A stretch of DNA of 64,000 bases, taken from the NCBI GenBank assembly GCA_032654645.1, contig JAULAW010000005.1, forward strand, positions 806,001 through 870,000. Reading direction: 5' to 3'. This DNA is from CAITJF01 sp032654645 (GTDB lineage: Bacteria > Pseudomonadota > Gammaproteobacteria > Burkholderiales > Gallionellaceae). Positions within the stretch are counted from its first letter, which is position 1; every line of letters begins with the position of its first letter. The notes beneath the pieces were generated by a model, which did no database searches, had not been told where the DNA came from, and saw only the letters and a list, made by a program, of their open reading frames with translations. Made by a program: the position numbers and the translations under genes. Shown piece after piece: positions 34,717-42,973 of the stretch.

Positions 34717-34728
34717 GGGGGGGGGGGG
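34717..34728. repeat. Homopolymer of 12 G
   Basis: A run of 12 G on the plus strand (C on the strand of the che unit), 99-110 bp upstream of the first mcp start. Such tracts are prone to slippage. It is bounded by GTCCGATAG (34705-34713, minus strand), which resembles a sigma-28 -10 element. Confidence 0.85.
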
Positions 34729-34760
34729 TAGGAATAATCCTATAAAAAACATTTGATCAC

Positions 34761-34787
34761 GTAGGGGCGTATGCCATACGCCCCTAC
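34761..34787. repeat. Perfect palindrome GTAGGGGCGTATG / CATACGCCCCTAC
   Basis: A 13-bp perfect stem with a one-base centre, directly past the NarL-type stop codon. It belongs to the GTAGG...CCTAC repeat group and may also end transcription, although no T-run follows. Confidence 0.75.
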
Positions 34788-34793
34788 ATGAAT

Positions 34794-35426
34794 CTATTCG
34801 ATAAGGCTATGTTGCACGGCGTAGCGCACCAAGTCCGCGACGCTGTTGAGGCTCATTTTTTCCATGAGGTGAGTTTTATGGGTGCTGACTGTCTTGTTGC
34901 TGATGCACAGTTTCGCGGCGATTTCGTTGACGGACATGCCGACAACAAGCAGGCGAAACACCTCCATCTCGCGGTCTGACAGCACGGTGTGAGGCAGTTG
35001 CAACTTCGTCGAGGTTGCGTCCAATGCTATCTGCTCGGACAGAACCGGGTCCAGATATTTGCCCCCCGCGCTTACCTTGCGGATTGCTGCCAGGAGGCGC
35101 TCTGGCTCGCTGTCCTTGCAGATAAACCCCGATGCTCCGGCTTTAAGGGCGCGCATCGCGACTTGCGCATCGTTATGCATGGTAAAAACCAGGATGGGCA
35201 GCGATGCGCGGCATAACTTGACGCGCCCGATCAGGTCCGCGCCGCTGATGCCGGGCATGTTCATATCAAGCAATAACAGGTCAAATTCATGGTCGCGCAC
35301 TTGTTGCAACACCTCTGCGCCGTTGACTGCCTGTCCAACCAATGCAATATCCGATGCCAGCGCCAGGATTTGCCTGATTCCCTCGCGCACAATGGCATGA
35401 TCGTCAGCAATCAAGAGGCGGATCAT
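34794..35426 (-). CDS. NarL/FixJ-type response regulator
   Basis: A 210-residue regulator. Receiver: MIRLLIADDHAIVREGIRQI, with Asp in LLLLDMNMPGISG and Lys in GFICKDSEPE. Output: LuxR-type helix-turn-helix TVLSDREMEVFRLLVVGMSV, EIAAKLCISNKTVSTHKTHL. It is translationally coupled to the kinase gene upstream (ATGA overlap at 35423-35426), so the pair forms a two-component system. The target genes are unknown. It is on the same strand as the che block but a palindrome and a G-tract separate them. Confidence 0.93.
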   Translation of the reverse strand: MIRLLIADDHAIVREGIRQILALASDIALVGQAVNGAEVLQQVRDHEFDLLLLDMNMPGISGADLIGRVKLCRASLPILVFTMHNDAQVAMRALKAGASGFICKDSEPERLLAAIRKVSAGGKYLDPVLSEQIALDATSTKLQLPHTVLSDREMEVFRLLVVGMSVNEIAAKLCISNKTVSTHKTHLMEKMSLNSVADLVRYAVQHSLIE

Positions 35427-38083
35427 GGATTGTCTCCCTGGGTGTCGGTGAAAGTTTGTTTGTTGGGCACGACGAAGAATATCTGTGTTCCCTGCTGCGG
35501 CGCGCTGTAGATATTTACCACCCCGCCCAGCGCGATGGCGCGTTCGCGCATGCCGAGCAAGCCAAAAGACTTATGGTTGGAAATGGCCATGTAATCGAAC
35601 CCCTTGCCGTTATCGTTAATGGTTACGGAAAAATTGTCGGCATCTTGCATGAGGGTGACTTCGACCTTGCTTGCTTCGGCATACCGGGCCGCGTTGGTCA
35701 GGGACTCCTGCACGATGCGGAATGCCGTCATGGCGAGAATCTCGTCCAGGTTTATTCCTTCTTCCGGCGCATTTAGAACACAAGGCGTACCGCTATGCTT
35801 GATAAATTCATCGCACAACCATCGGATGGCTGGAACAATACCCATGTCCAGCGCAGCGGGGCGCAGATTGGTCACTACGTCGCGCGTGCATTGAATGGAT
35901 TGGTCCAGCAGCCCGGTGATCCTTTTTATCTTCTCCTGCAAAGCATCATCGTGCTCGCCGAACTCGATGCGCAACAGCGCAACATTCATGCGTAATGCAG
36001 TCAGAATCTGGCCCAGCTCATCATGCAGCTCACGCGCGATTCGTTTCCGCTCTTCTTCGCGCAACGCCTCGCTCTGCACGACCAGTTCACGCAATAATTT
36101 GCGCGATTGGTTGAGTTCCATATCAGCCTGCCTGCGCTGGGTGATGTCCTCGATGACTCCGATGTAATATTTGGCTGTGCCATCGGCATCGCGCAACAGG
36201 GAAACGGTCAGGTTGACCCACACCGATTCCCGGCTTTTGCACACATAGCGCACTTCGACGGAGAAGGCAGATATTGCATCCGCGAGTAGCTGCTGAAAGC
36301 AAGAGTCAAGCTCTGCCAGGTCGGCGGGGAATGTAATGTCCTGAAAGCTCAGCTTGAGCAGATCGTCGCGGGCATAGCCGACGATGCTGCATAATTTCTG
36401 GTTGGCCTGCCTGAAACAACCATCCATTGTGGCATGTACTATGCCGACTGCCGCCTGTTCCAGGGTGCCGCGGAATCGGTCATCGCTTTCCCGCAATTTG
36501 GCTTCTTCGGCCTTCTTGCGCCAGGTGATGTCACGCAAGAACGCGACGAACTGTTGCGACTCGCGCATGAAGGTGGTGGACACCTCGATGTCGATCTCAT
36601 GCCCATCCTTGTGGCGATGGCGCGTCTCGAACATATCGCTCCCTTCGGCGATGATCTTGGCGACATGCGCCTTCACCTCATCTACCGATTGTTCTTTCGC
36701 CTCCAGTTGGCTGATGTGCATCCCGACCAGTTCATCCGCCGTGTAGCCCGACATATCCGCGTAGGCCTGATTCGCGCCCAACAGATTGCCTTGTGTATCA
36801 GCCAGCCAAAAACCATCATGCGCGGTCTCGATGATTCTTTTTTGGAACGCATGCTCCCGCTCGATCAGATCGCTATCGGATAACCTGTCCAACATGCCGT
36901 TCAACGTATTGGCAAGTTCGCCAATCTCGCCGCCGACTGTTTCTGTCAGGCGGAAATGCCGGTTTCCCGCTGTGATCTCCCGTGCGGCATCGGTAATCCG
37001 TTTGAGCGGGGCGAAGGTTCGGCGCAGGACAAGCAGCACAATGCTGCCGATCAGCAGCATCGCGATGAATCCACCGATGATGTGCCTGGCAGGTATCGCC
37101 ATAATTTGCTTCTCTACCACGGCATCGGGCAGGTGATACGTCAACAGCAGGAAACGCGCCGGATCGCCGGGGTCGAAATGAATTCGCTCGGACGCCAGAT
37201 ATTGAGTGCCCGTTTTTGTCGCGACGGCTTGCAGAGGAAGATGTTCCGGTGCCCGTGGATTGAACATCGTTTCGAGGAAAGGGAAATCCGCAGTGATGTT
37301 ATCCTTGCTGCCCAGCTCAAACCCAAAGGATCGCCGCGCATCGGGGTGCAGCAGGTATTCCCCGTTCATGTTGGTTATGTAAGCCAGAGCGCCTGCTGGC
37401 AGGCCCCGTGCGGCAGATGCCAGCAAATGGCTCGCTTCCATATTGATCACTACCATGCCAAAAATTTGTCCGGACGGCGTAAAAACCGGTGTGGCCACAC
37501 GCAATGTGGGTCGGTATGGCTTTTCTATAACACCCATTTCCTGATTGAGATTGAATTCGGAAAGATAGACCTCACCGGCGCGCAAACCCTTTGTGGCATT
37601 GAAATAGTCACGGCCACCTTTGGCTTGCAGCCTGTCCGGTGGCGTTATTTCAATTTTTCCTGAGTGATTGTCAATCCGAACCAGCTCGCGCCCGCCGTCG
37701 GCTACGCCGATGTAGCGCACCTGAAAGTATTCCGGACGCGCTGCGGAAAAGGCAGCGAAAATTTGCTGCAAGCGCGCTTTCCATCTTTCGCTGGTATCGC
37801 CATCGCGGGTGTCATAACCGTGGTTCAGCGCGGCGCGCACAATGCCGGAAACGGGCGGGGTATTGGACAGAAACAACACATCCTGGCGCAGGGTATCGAT
37901 CACCAGCTTCATCCGCGACTTCTCGGCGTGGAGCTCTTGCTCCAGATGGGCGCTCTGCTCGTTCAGATAAACATCGCGAATACGCGCGTTTTCGATAAAC
38001 ATCAACGCCATGGCGCCCGCGACCACAATGGCCAGAGCAGCGACGGTAATGCGCGTGGACAAGCGAAAGCTTGGCAATTTCAT
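35423..38083 (-). CDS. NarX-type sensor kinase (dCache/HAMP/PAS-PAS/HisKA_3)
   Basis: An 886-residue membrane kinase. Helix 1 (about 10-30) is followed by a long periplasmic domain of dCache type (residues 31-330; LVRIDNHSGKIEITPPDRL and YITNMNGEYLLHPDARRSFG). Helix 2 is near 335-355, then HAMP (ITDAAREITAGNRHFRLTET) and two PAS/PAC units. The kinase core is HisKA_3: REEERKRIARELHDELGQIL (phospho-His) with ATPase segments AARYAEASKVEV, INDNGKGFD and GLLGMRERAIALGG. It phosphorylates the coupled NarL-type regulator. The dCache domain suggests a small organic ligand. Confidence 0.93.
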   Translation of the reverse strand: MKLPSFRLSTRITVAALAIVVAGAMALMFIENARIRDVYLNEQSAHLEQELHAEKSRMKLVIDTLRQDVLFLSNTPPVSGIVRAALNHGYDTRDGDTSERWKARLQQIFAAFSAARPEYFQVRYIGVADGGRELVRIDNHSGKIEITPPDRLQAKGGRDYFNATKGLRAGEVYLSEFNLNQEMGVIEKPYRPTLRVATPVFTPSGQIFGMVVINMEASHLLASAARGLPAGALAYITNMNGEYLLHPDARRSFGFELGSKDNITADFPFLETMFNPRAPEHLPLQAVATKTGTQYLASERIHFDPGDPARFLLLTYHLPDAVVEKQIMAIPARHIIGGFIAMLLIGSIVLLVLRRTFAPLKRITDAAREITAGNRHFRLTETVGGEIGELANTLNGMLDRLSDSDLIEREHAFQKRIIETAHDGFWLADTQGNLLGANQAYADMSGYTADELVGMHISQLEAKEQSVDEVKAHVAKIIAEGSDMFETRHRHKDGHEIDIEVSTTFMRESQQFVAFLRDITWRKKAEEAKLRESDDRFRGTLEQAAVGIVHATMDGCFRQANQKLCSIVGYARDDLLKLSFQDITFPADLAELDSCFQQLLADAISAFSVEVRYVCKSRESVWVNLTVSLLRDADGTAKYYIGVIEDITQRRQADMELNQSRKLLRELVVQSEALREEERKRIARELHDELGQILTALRMNVALLRIEFGEHDDALQEKIKRITGLLDQSIQCTRDVVTNLRPAALDMGIVPAIRWLCDEFIKHSGTPCVLNAPEEGINLDEILAMTAFRIVQESLTNAARYAEASKVEVTLMQDADNFSVTINDNGKGFDYMAISNHKSFGLLGMRERAIALGGVVNIYSAPQQGTQIFFVVPNKQTFTDTQGDNP

Positions 38084-38284
38084 GATGAAAACGGCCTCGT
38101 TTGTTTGACAGAATCTTGCTCTTCATAAGCAAGGTGCTGCCGATTGTTGCCCGGTCTGCGTGCGGTTGCCATGCCACAGTAGAACCCATCTGGCATTTTC
38201 CAGTCAAGCGCTGTGAGTATCTTCACGCAGTTCATCCTGATCAGCGGAAAAACAGTATCAGCTTTTTTCCAGGTTGATTCAGCC

Positions 38285-38310
38285 TTGCCTGCGGGCTACC
38301 GGGTTATAAT
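38285..38310 (+). promoter_or_regulatory. Possible promoter upstream of 38360 gene
   Basis: GGTTATAATCGCCGCC contains a perfect TATAAT at 38305-38310. The best -35 (TTGCCT, 38285-38290) has a 14-bp spacer, which is short. The position fits a transcript starting near 38317. Confidence 0.35.
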
Positions 38311-38359
38311 CGCCGCCAGCAAATTAATCATCAACGGAATTTTTACCGGCAAACGCCAC

Positions 38360-38845
38360 ATGGACAAAAGGCAAAACGAAATGACACTAGGGCAGGGCAG
38401 TAAAACTTATGAAGTGGGTTTCTCGACAGATCAATTTCAACATATATTCTATATAAGCTGCCCGGACGATGCTGATGCAAAAACATTTGCGCATGCTGTC
38501 TTTCATTATTACGACACTCCGGCCGAGTGGGGCAGGAAGCAGTGCATAACGGCTATCGCCGCGATTAACCCCAATAGTTGCATACCGGATTTTCTGCATA
38601 TAGGTATGCAGGCAAAAGAAGTATTGGCAATGCCGGAAGAAAACGAGGAATCGCACAGGGCGGTCAGGAAATTGTTAAAGCAGGCCGTGGATGAAGGGTG
38701 CGTGCCGATGGCCATCTATGACGACGAAAATAAAACGATGACTGTTTATGCGACAAAAAAACTGGAAGTGGCTCCGCAGGCCGGAGCGGCCAGCGTTGTA
38801 ATGAATTTCAGCCTGTTTGGGGGGACGGCAGGCAGGACCCGGTAA
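38360..38845 (+). CDS. Hypothetical protein (161 aa)
   Basis: A soluble protein starting MDKRQNEMTLGQGSKTYEVG; Met at 38381 is an alternative start. It has EVLAMPEENEESHRAVRKLL and a C-terminal strand-rich part (MTVYATKKLEVAPQ; VVMNFSLFGG). Three Cys are spread through the chain. I recognise no domain. It is followed after 52 bp by the enoyl-reductase-like gene on the same strand, so the two may be co-transcribed. Confidence 0.65.
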   Translation: MDKRQNEMTLGQGSKTYEVGFSTDQFQHIFYISCPDDADAKTFAHAVFHYYDTPAEWGRKQCITAIAAINPNSCIPDFLHIGMQAKEVLAMPEENEESHRAVRKLLKQAVDEGCVPMAIYDDENKTMTVYATKKLEVAPQAGAASVVMNFSLFGGTAGRTR

Positions 38846-38897
38846 CTGTTGTTGAGTTGAAGCATAAGAACAATATCAATAATCGGAGAGCATTTGT

Positions 38898-40214
38898 ATG
38901 ACCAAACCAGTCTCGTTGAGAGATATTCCGCAGAACAACATCTTCCGCAAAGGTGACACCTTCGTACTCTTTGGTGAACTCTTTGGCCGGGGTTACGCCA
39001 ACGGTTTGGTGAACGAGGCGCGCAAGGCGGGGATGACGATTATCGGCATCACCGTCGGACGCCGCGACGAGAACAACGCGCTACGCGCGCTGACGGACGA
39101 AGAGCTGGCCACCGCCGAAGCTAATCTGGGCGGGCGTATCATCAACGTGCCGCTGATGGCCGGTTTCGACCTGGACGCCCCTGCAGGCGAGCCAACCCCG
39201 ACCGATCTGCTGGGCGGCATGACGCTCAAGAGCTGGCAGGACGACAAGCTCGACTGGCAACATATCGAGAAGTGCCGCGAGGCGGGTGTGCAGCGCTTCA
39301 AGAATTCTGCCGCCAGGGTGATGGACAAGCTGGATAGCATGATCGCGGATGGCAGCAACGTCTTTTTTGCTCATACTATGGCGGGCGGCATCCCCAAGGT
39401 GAAGGTGTTTTTGGCTGTCGCCAACCGTATTTACAAGGGGCGTGGCGAGCGTTTTATGTCTTCGCGCGCGCTGCTCGACAGCGATCTCGGCAAGCTGTGC
39501 ATGATGAATTTCGACGAGGTCACCGCGAATACTTTCCGGTACCTGATCGAAGGCAGCGCGGCGATCCGTGCGCGGCTGGAAAAGACCGGCGGCCAGGCGC
39601 GCTACACCGCCTACGGCTACCACGGCACCGAGATCCTCATTGACGGCAAATACCTGTGGCAGACCTACACCAACTACACCCAGGGCTACGCCAAGATGCG
39701 CCTCGAACACATTGCACAGGCCGCCTGGGCGCAGGACATCAAGGCCACGGTGTTCAATTGCCCGGAGATACGCACCAACTCATCCGACATCTTCGTCGGC
39801 GTCGAGCTTTCTCTTTTCCCATTGCTGAAGGCGCTCAAGAAGGAAGGTGGCGGAGCGTGGGCCGAGGTGCAGTGGCAGGCCTGCCGCGACCTGCTGCAGG
39901 AGGGCAAGTCACTGGAAGCGCTGTTGCAGCAGATAGACAACTACAACGCAACCGGCGTGATGCAGTCGTTCCGCAATTTCGCCGCCTGGCCGATAGACAA
40001 CTCCGAGGCGCTGGCCGACTTGATGATAGGCACATCGGAAGAGATCACCCAGATGCACAAGGACCGCAAGGCGCTGGTGACAGACATCCTCAGCGCGCTG
40101 GTGCTGGAAGGAACAGGGCCGCTGATGTTCAGGGAAGCATCCCATCCTTCCGCTCCGGTGCTATGGCTCAATCACGATATTATTGCCAGGCAGCTCAATT
40201 TGATTCACGGTTAA
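38898..40214 (+). CDS. Enoyl-ACP reductase FabMG-like protein
   Basis: A 438-residue protein. FVLFGELFGRGYANGLVNEA (residues 22-41) resembles a nucleotide-binding G-x3-G-x-G loop, followed by AGMTIIGITVGRR, where Arg residues could select NADPH. Further on, Y257 and K266 (QTYTNYTQGYAK) are spaced Y-x8-K as in FabV-type reductases; Y260 or Y264 are alternatives. I associate this with the family called FabMG, believed to be a triclosan-tolerant enoyl-ACP reductase, but this is from memory. The gene begins with GGAGAG upstream and ends at a clear terminator. It may supply or back up the last step of fatty-acid elongation. Confidence 0.6.
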   Translation: MTKPVSLRDIPQNNIFRKGDTFVLFGELFGRGYANGLVNEARKAGMTIIGITVGRRDENNALRALTDEELATAEANLGGRIINVPLMAGFDLDAPAGEPTPTDLLGGMTLKSWQDDKLDWQHIEKCREAGVQRFKNSAARVMDKLDSMIADGSNVFFAHTMAGGIPKVKVFLAVANRIYKGRGERFMSSRALLDSDLGKLCMMNFDEVTANTFRYLIEGSAAIRARLEKTGGQARYTAYGYHGTEILIDGKYLWQTYTNYTQGYAKMRLEHIAQAAWAQDIKATVFNCPEIRTNSSDIFVGVELSLFPLLKALKKEGGGAWAEVQWQACRDLLQEGKSLEALLQQIDNYNATGVMQSFRNFAAWPIDNSEALADLMIGTSEEITQMHKDRKALVTDILSALVLEGTGPLMFREASHPSAPVLWLNHDIIARQLNLIHG

Positions 40215-40250
40215 GGGCTGGGGCGGAAGTAGTAGCTTTTACGAAAAAGA

Positions 40251-40277
40251 AAAAGGCGACCAAGGGTCGCTTTTTTT
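40251..40277 (+). terminator. Rho-independent terminator
   Basis: GCGACC (40256-40261) and GGTCGC (40265-40270) form a stem with a 3-nt loop, followed by seven T and preceded by an A-run. It lies 40 bp after the stop of the enoyl-reductase-like gene. Confidence 0.88.
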
Positions 40278-40297
40278 GAGTTGTGACCAAGAAGAAG

Positions 40298-40414
40298 CTA
40301 GGGAAACACGGATTAATTCGTCATCCCCGCGTAGGCGGGGATCCAGTGCCTTTATTTGACTGGGTTCCCGCCTTCGCGGGAACGACAAAACCGAATAAAT
40401 CTGCGCTTCCCTAG
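40298..40414. repeat. 117-bp palindromic element (MITE-like) with REP core
   Basis: The outer arms CTAGGGAA...ATTAATTCG and CGAATAAAT...TTCCCTAG are inverted repeats of about 23 bp with few mismatches. Inside are two hairpins, CCCCGCGTAGGCGGGG and TTCCCGCCTTCGCGGGAA. It is non-coding. Confidence 0.8.
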
Positions 40415-40543
40415 TAGCACATGTGGTTCGCTTAGTCCTTTATGCATAGATCATTGCTCCGGGCAGATGTGCAAGTGGGGCGAACTCTATGGAGTTCGTC
40501 GGGGGCTGTCAATGACGATATGAAGGATAATGGTTGTGCGTGC

Positions 40544-40837
40544 TCAATCGATGAAACCGCATTCGCGCTGATGGCGGATGGCAAGGATGTCGATGCGGTT
40601 GTTGGCGGGCAGGAAGCGATACAGCGCGACGTAACCGGAACGTCCTTTCGAAATGACGAGTTCGCGCAGGTTGTGCGGGGCGGGGCGCCCGATCAGGGGG
40701 TGGCGCTGCAAAATCGAGGCGGCATCGACGATCTCTTTGCCAACCGTGATGGCGAAATCCGGTGCCTCTTGTTCGAGAAATTGGAATATCCGTTCGAGGT
40801 CGGACAGTGCCTGTTCTGTGAAATGCACCTTGGGCAT
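40544..40837 (-). CDS. RelE/ParE-family toxin
   Basis: A 97-residue toxin, likely ParE (gyrase inhibitor) rather than RelE. It shows VHFTEQALSDLERIFQFLEQ, HPLIGRPAPHNLRELVI and the C-terminal strand GYVALYRFLPANNRIDILAI followed by RHQRE. The start ATG is four bases past the antitoxin stop. Order antitoxin-toxin on the minus strand is usual for parDE. Confidence 0.88.
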   Translation of the reverse strand: MPKVHFTEQALSDLERIFQFLEQEAPDFAITVGKEIVDAASILQRHPLIGRPAPHNLRELVISKGRSGYVALYRFLPANNRIDILAIRHQRECGFID

Positions 40838-40841
40838 GGAG

Positions 40842-41168
40842 TCAGCGCGCGGTGCGTTTGGTCGTGTGGGGTTTGTTCTTTGCATCATCGCGAACGATGG
40901 GCTTGGGGCGTTTTGCCGTCTTTCCAGTGGTCCGGGCCAGTATGTATGCCTGCACATCTTCCATCGCGTAGAGCGCGCCGCCTGCGTCCACTTCGGCGGA
41001 AGAGGCGATTGCGTCATTGATGAATGATTGCCGCATTTCGGCCATGCGGGCTTGCGCTTCCAGCGCTTCAATCATGAAGGCGTGCGGGGTTCTGCCGGAT
41101 GCCTGTGCGGCGGATGCGATGCGTGCCTTCAGTTCTTCGGGAAGTTTCAGTGTGGTAGTGGCTGCCAT
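40842..41168 (-). CDS. Ribbon-helix-helix antitoxin
   Basis: A 108-residue protein with an N-terminal RHH domain: MAATTTLKLPEELKARIASA and GRTPHAFMIEALEAQARM. The middle (SFINDAIASSAEVDAGGALY) and the basic C-terminus should bind the toxin and DNA. ATG 41168 follows AAGGAGAT, so I prefer it to the longer frame from 41204. It would repress its own promoter, which lies in 41169-41261. Confidence 0.86.
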   Translation of the reverse strand: MAATTTLKLPEELKARIASAAQASGRTPHAFMIEALEAQARMAEMRQSFINDAIASSAEVDAGGALYAMEDVQAYILARTTGKTAKRPKPIVRDDAKNKPHTTKRTAR

Positions 41169-41261
41169 GGCTATCTCCTTGCAAAAGTGCCACCAAAGTA
41201 ACACCTCGTTGCAAGTTCGTCAATTGGCTATGCGGGGAGCGGATATAGCGGTGCGGGTATA

Positions 41262-42068
41262 ATGCATACCTTTGTTTTTGGCGTTGGAGCTATCTTGTTC
41301 AAGCTGATTGGCGTTATTGCGGGTTATTACTTTTTCGGATTCTTCGGGGCGCTGTTGGGCCTGTTCGTTGGCTCGATGATTGATCGCATGAGGGCGTATG
41401 GCTCCGGCGGGATGAACCCGTTGCAGAATGCGTTGCGCCAGGCCGTTTTCCTCGAAACGGTGTTCGTCTCGATGGGCAAGCTGGCCAAGGCCGATGGGCA
41501 TGTCTCTCGGGAAGAGGTCGCTCATGTCGAGCAGTTCATGCAGAAACTGGGCATGACCCCGGCACATCGCCAGCAGGCTATTAAATTGTTCAAGCAGGGA
41601 GCCGATCCAGAGTTTGACATCGGGCCGACATGCAAGCGGTTCATGTCCATTTGCGGGCACACGAAGAGCCTGAAGGAAATGTTGCTGGTTTATCTTATCG
41701 TGATGGCGCTGGCGGACGGGCATTTCCATCCGGCTGAAGAAGCGTTGCTGACTGATATCGCCGGATTCCTTGGCTATGACCAAGCCGCGTTCAGGCACTT
41801 GATGGACATGGTGCTGAATCAATCCCACTTCGCCGGGGGGCAGGCCAATGCGACCGCAGCACTGGATGACGCCTACAAGGCTTTGGGTGTGAGCAAAGAC
41901 AGCACCGACGCAGAGATCAAACGCGCCTACCGCAAGCTGATGAGCCAATACCACCCGGACAAGTTGATCGGCCAAGGCATGCCGGAAGACATGATCGCAA
42001 TGGCAACCGAGCAGGCAAAAGAAATTCAGATTGCCCATGATTTGATTAAGAAGAGCCGGGGAACTTGA
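41262..42068 (+). CDS. djlA: DjlA-like co-chaperone (TerB + DnaJ)
   Basis: A 268-residue membrane-anchored J-protein. One N-terminal hydrophobic segment (about residues 5-35) with several Gly, then a TerB-like helical domain (MGKLAKADGHVSREEVAHVE; LADGHFHPAEEALLTDIAGF). The C-terminal J-domain (from about 200) has YKALGVSKDSTDAEIKRAYR and the catalytic HPD in QYHPDK. Architecture and length match DjlA, which stimulates DnaK at the inner membrane. The gene appears monocistronic. Confidence 0.88.
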   Translation: MHTFVFGVGAILFKLIGVIAGYYFFGFFGALLGLFVGSMIDRMRAYGSGGMNPLQNALRQAVFLETVFVSMGKLAKADGHVSREEVAHVEQFMQKLGMTPAHRQQAIKLFKQGADPEFDIGPTCKRFMSICGHTKSLKEMLLVYLIVMALADGHFHPAEEALLTDIAGFLGYDQAAFRHLMDMVLNQSHFAGGQANATAALDDAYKALGVSKDSTDAEIKRAYRKLMSQYHPDKLIGQGMPEDMIAMATEQAKEIQIAHDLIKKSRGT

Positions 42069-42117
42069 TCGAGAAGAGCAGGAATGTTTGAAATCAGTTG
42101 CGTGCCCTGTACCGTTG

Positions 42118-42176
42118 GTAGGTGCGAATTCATTCGCACGCAAAAATTAATTATGTGCGAATAAATTCGCATCTAC
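42118..42176. repeat. GTAGG...CTAC palindromic repeat
   Basis: GTGCGAATTCATTCGCAC (42122-42139) and GTGCGAATAAATTCGCA (42155-42171) are two hairpins within outer GTAG/CTAC ends. It sits just before the YceH-type gene. Confidence 0.72.
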
Positions 42177-42198
42177 GAAACCCTTTTCAGGATAAATG

Positions 42199-42870
42199 AT
42201 GTCCACCACACTCCCGGTTCTCTCCCTCCTTGAAACTCGCGTTCTCGGCGTGCTCGCCGAGAAGCAGCGCACGGTGCCGGACTCTTATCCGCTGACGCTG
42301 AATTCTCTGGTTTCCGGTTGCAACCAGAAGAGTAGCCGCGATCCGGTCATCGAGGCTTCCGAATCGGAGGTGCTGGTGGCGCTGGATAGTCTGAGGAGGT
42401 TGTCGCTGTTGGTTGAAACCAGCGGGGGCAGGGCGTCGCGTTATGCGCACAACATCGAGCGGGTGCTGCACATTCCCACGCAGTCCACCGCCTTGCTGTC
42501 TATACTGATGTTGCGCGGCCCGCAGACGGCAGGTGAGTTGCGTCTCAATTGCGAAAGGCTGCACAAATTCGCGGACATTTCTTCGGTCGAAAGTTTTTTG
42601 GTCGAGTTGGCAGAGCGTGCGGCGGGTGGCCTGGTGGTGGAGTTGCCGCGCCAGCCTGGCTCGCGCGAAAACCGCTGGATGCACCTGCTCTCCGGCGCAC
42701 CTGCCATTGAGGAGCGCGTGTCCGCCAGGGAGGCATCTTCCACTCCCGCAGGCGATGTGACGGTGGGCGAAATTGCCGCGCTCAAGGCCAATGTTGCCAA
42801 GCTTGAAGCGGAGGTAAGCGAGTTGCGGGCTAAAATGGTCAAGCTGTGCGCGGAGCTGGGTGTTTCTTAA
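42199..42870 (+). CDS. YceH-family (DUF480) protein
   Basis: A 223-residue protein with two winged-helix halves. Typical segments are LSLLETRVLGVLAEKQRTVP, YPLTLNSLVSGCNQKSSRDP, LDSLRRLSLLVETSGGRASR and ALLSILMLRGPQTAGELRLN. A coiled coil closes the chain (ALKANVAKLEAEVSELRAKM). The function in E. coli is not established. Two ATGs (42196, 42199) follow AGGATAA. Confidence 0.88.
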   Translation: MSTTLPVLSLLETRVLGVLAEKQRTVPDSYPLTLNSLVSGCNQKSSRDPVIEASESEVLVALDSLRRLSLLVETSGGRASRYAHNIERVLHIPTQSTALLSILMLRGPQTAGELRLNCERLHKFADISSVESFLVELAERAAGGLVVELPRQPGSRENRWMHLLSGAPAIEERVSAREASSTPAGDVTVGEIAALKANVAKLEAEVSELRAKMVKLCAELGVS

Positions 42871-42890
42871 TCGTCCACGCCAGGCAGACA

Positions 42891-42973
42891 GTTCAGGCCC
42901 AACGGCTCACCGCAAGGCATCACAACAGCGGGCCGCCTCATACCGAGCGCGCGTTCAGTGCCGTGCAGAATTC
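42891..42973 (+). pseudogene. purL 3'-end remnant
   Basis: About 83 bp similar to the end of purL (18139-18249). CCCAACGGCTCACCGCAAGG and CCGAGCGCGCGTTCAGTGCC match purL closely, with an internal deletion and loss of frame. It corresponds to NPNGSPQGIT and PERVFRAVQNS. It stops at the TGA of the diguanylate cyclase. Confidence 0.72.
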
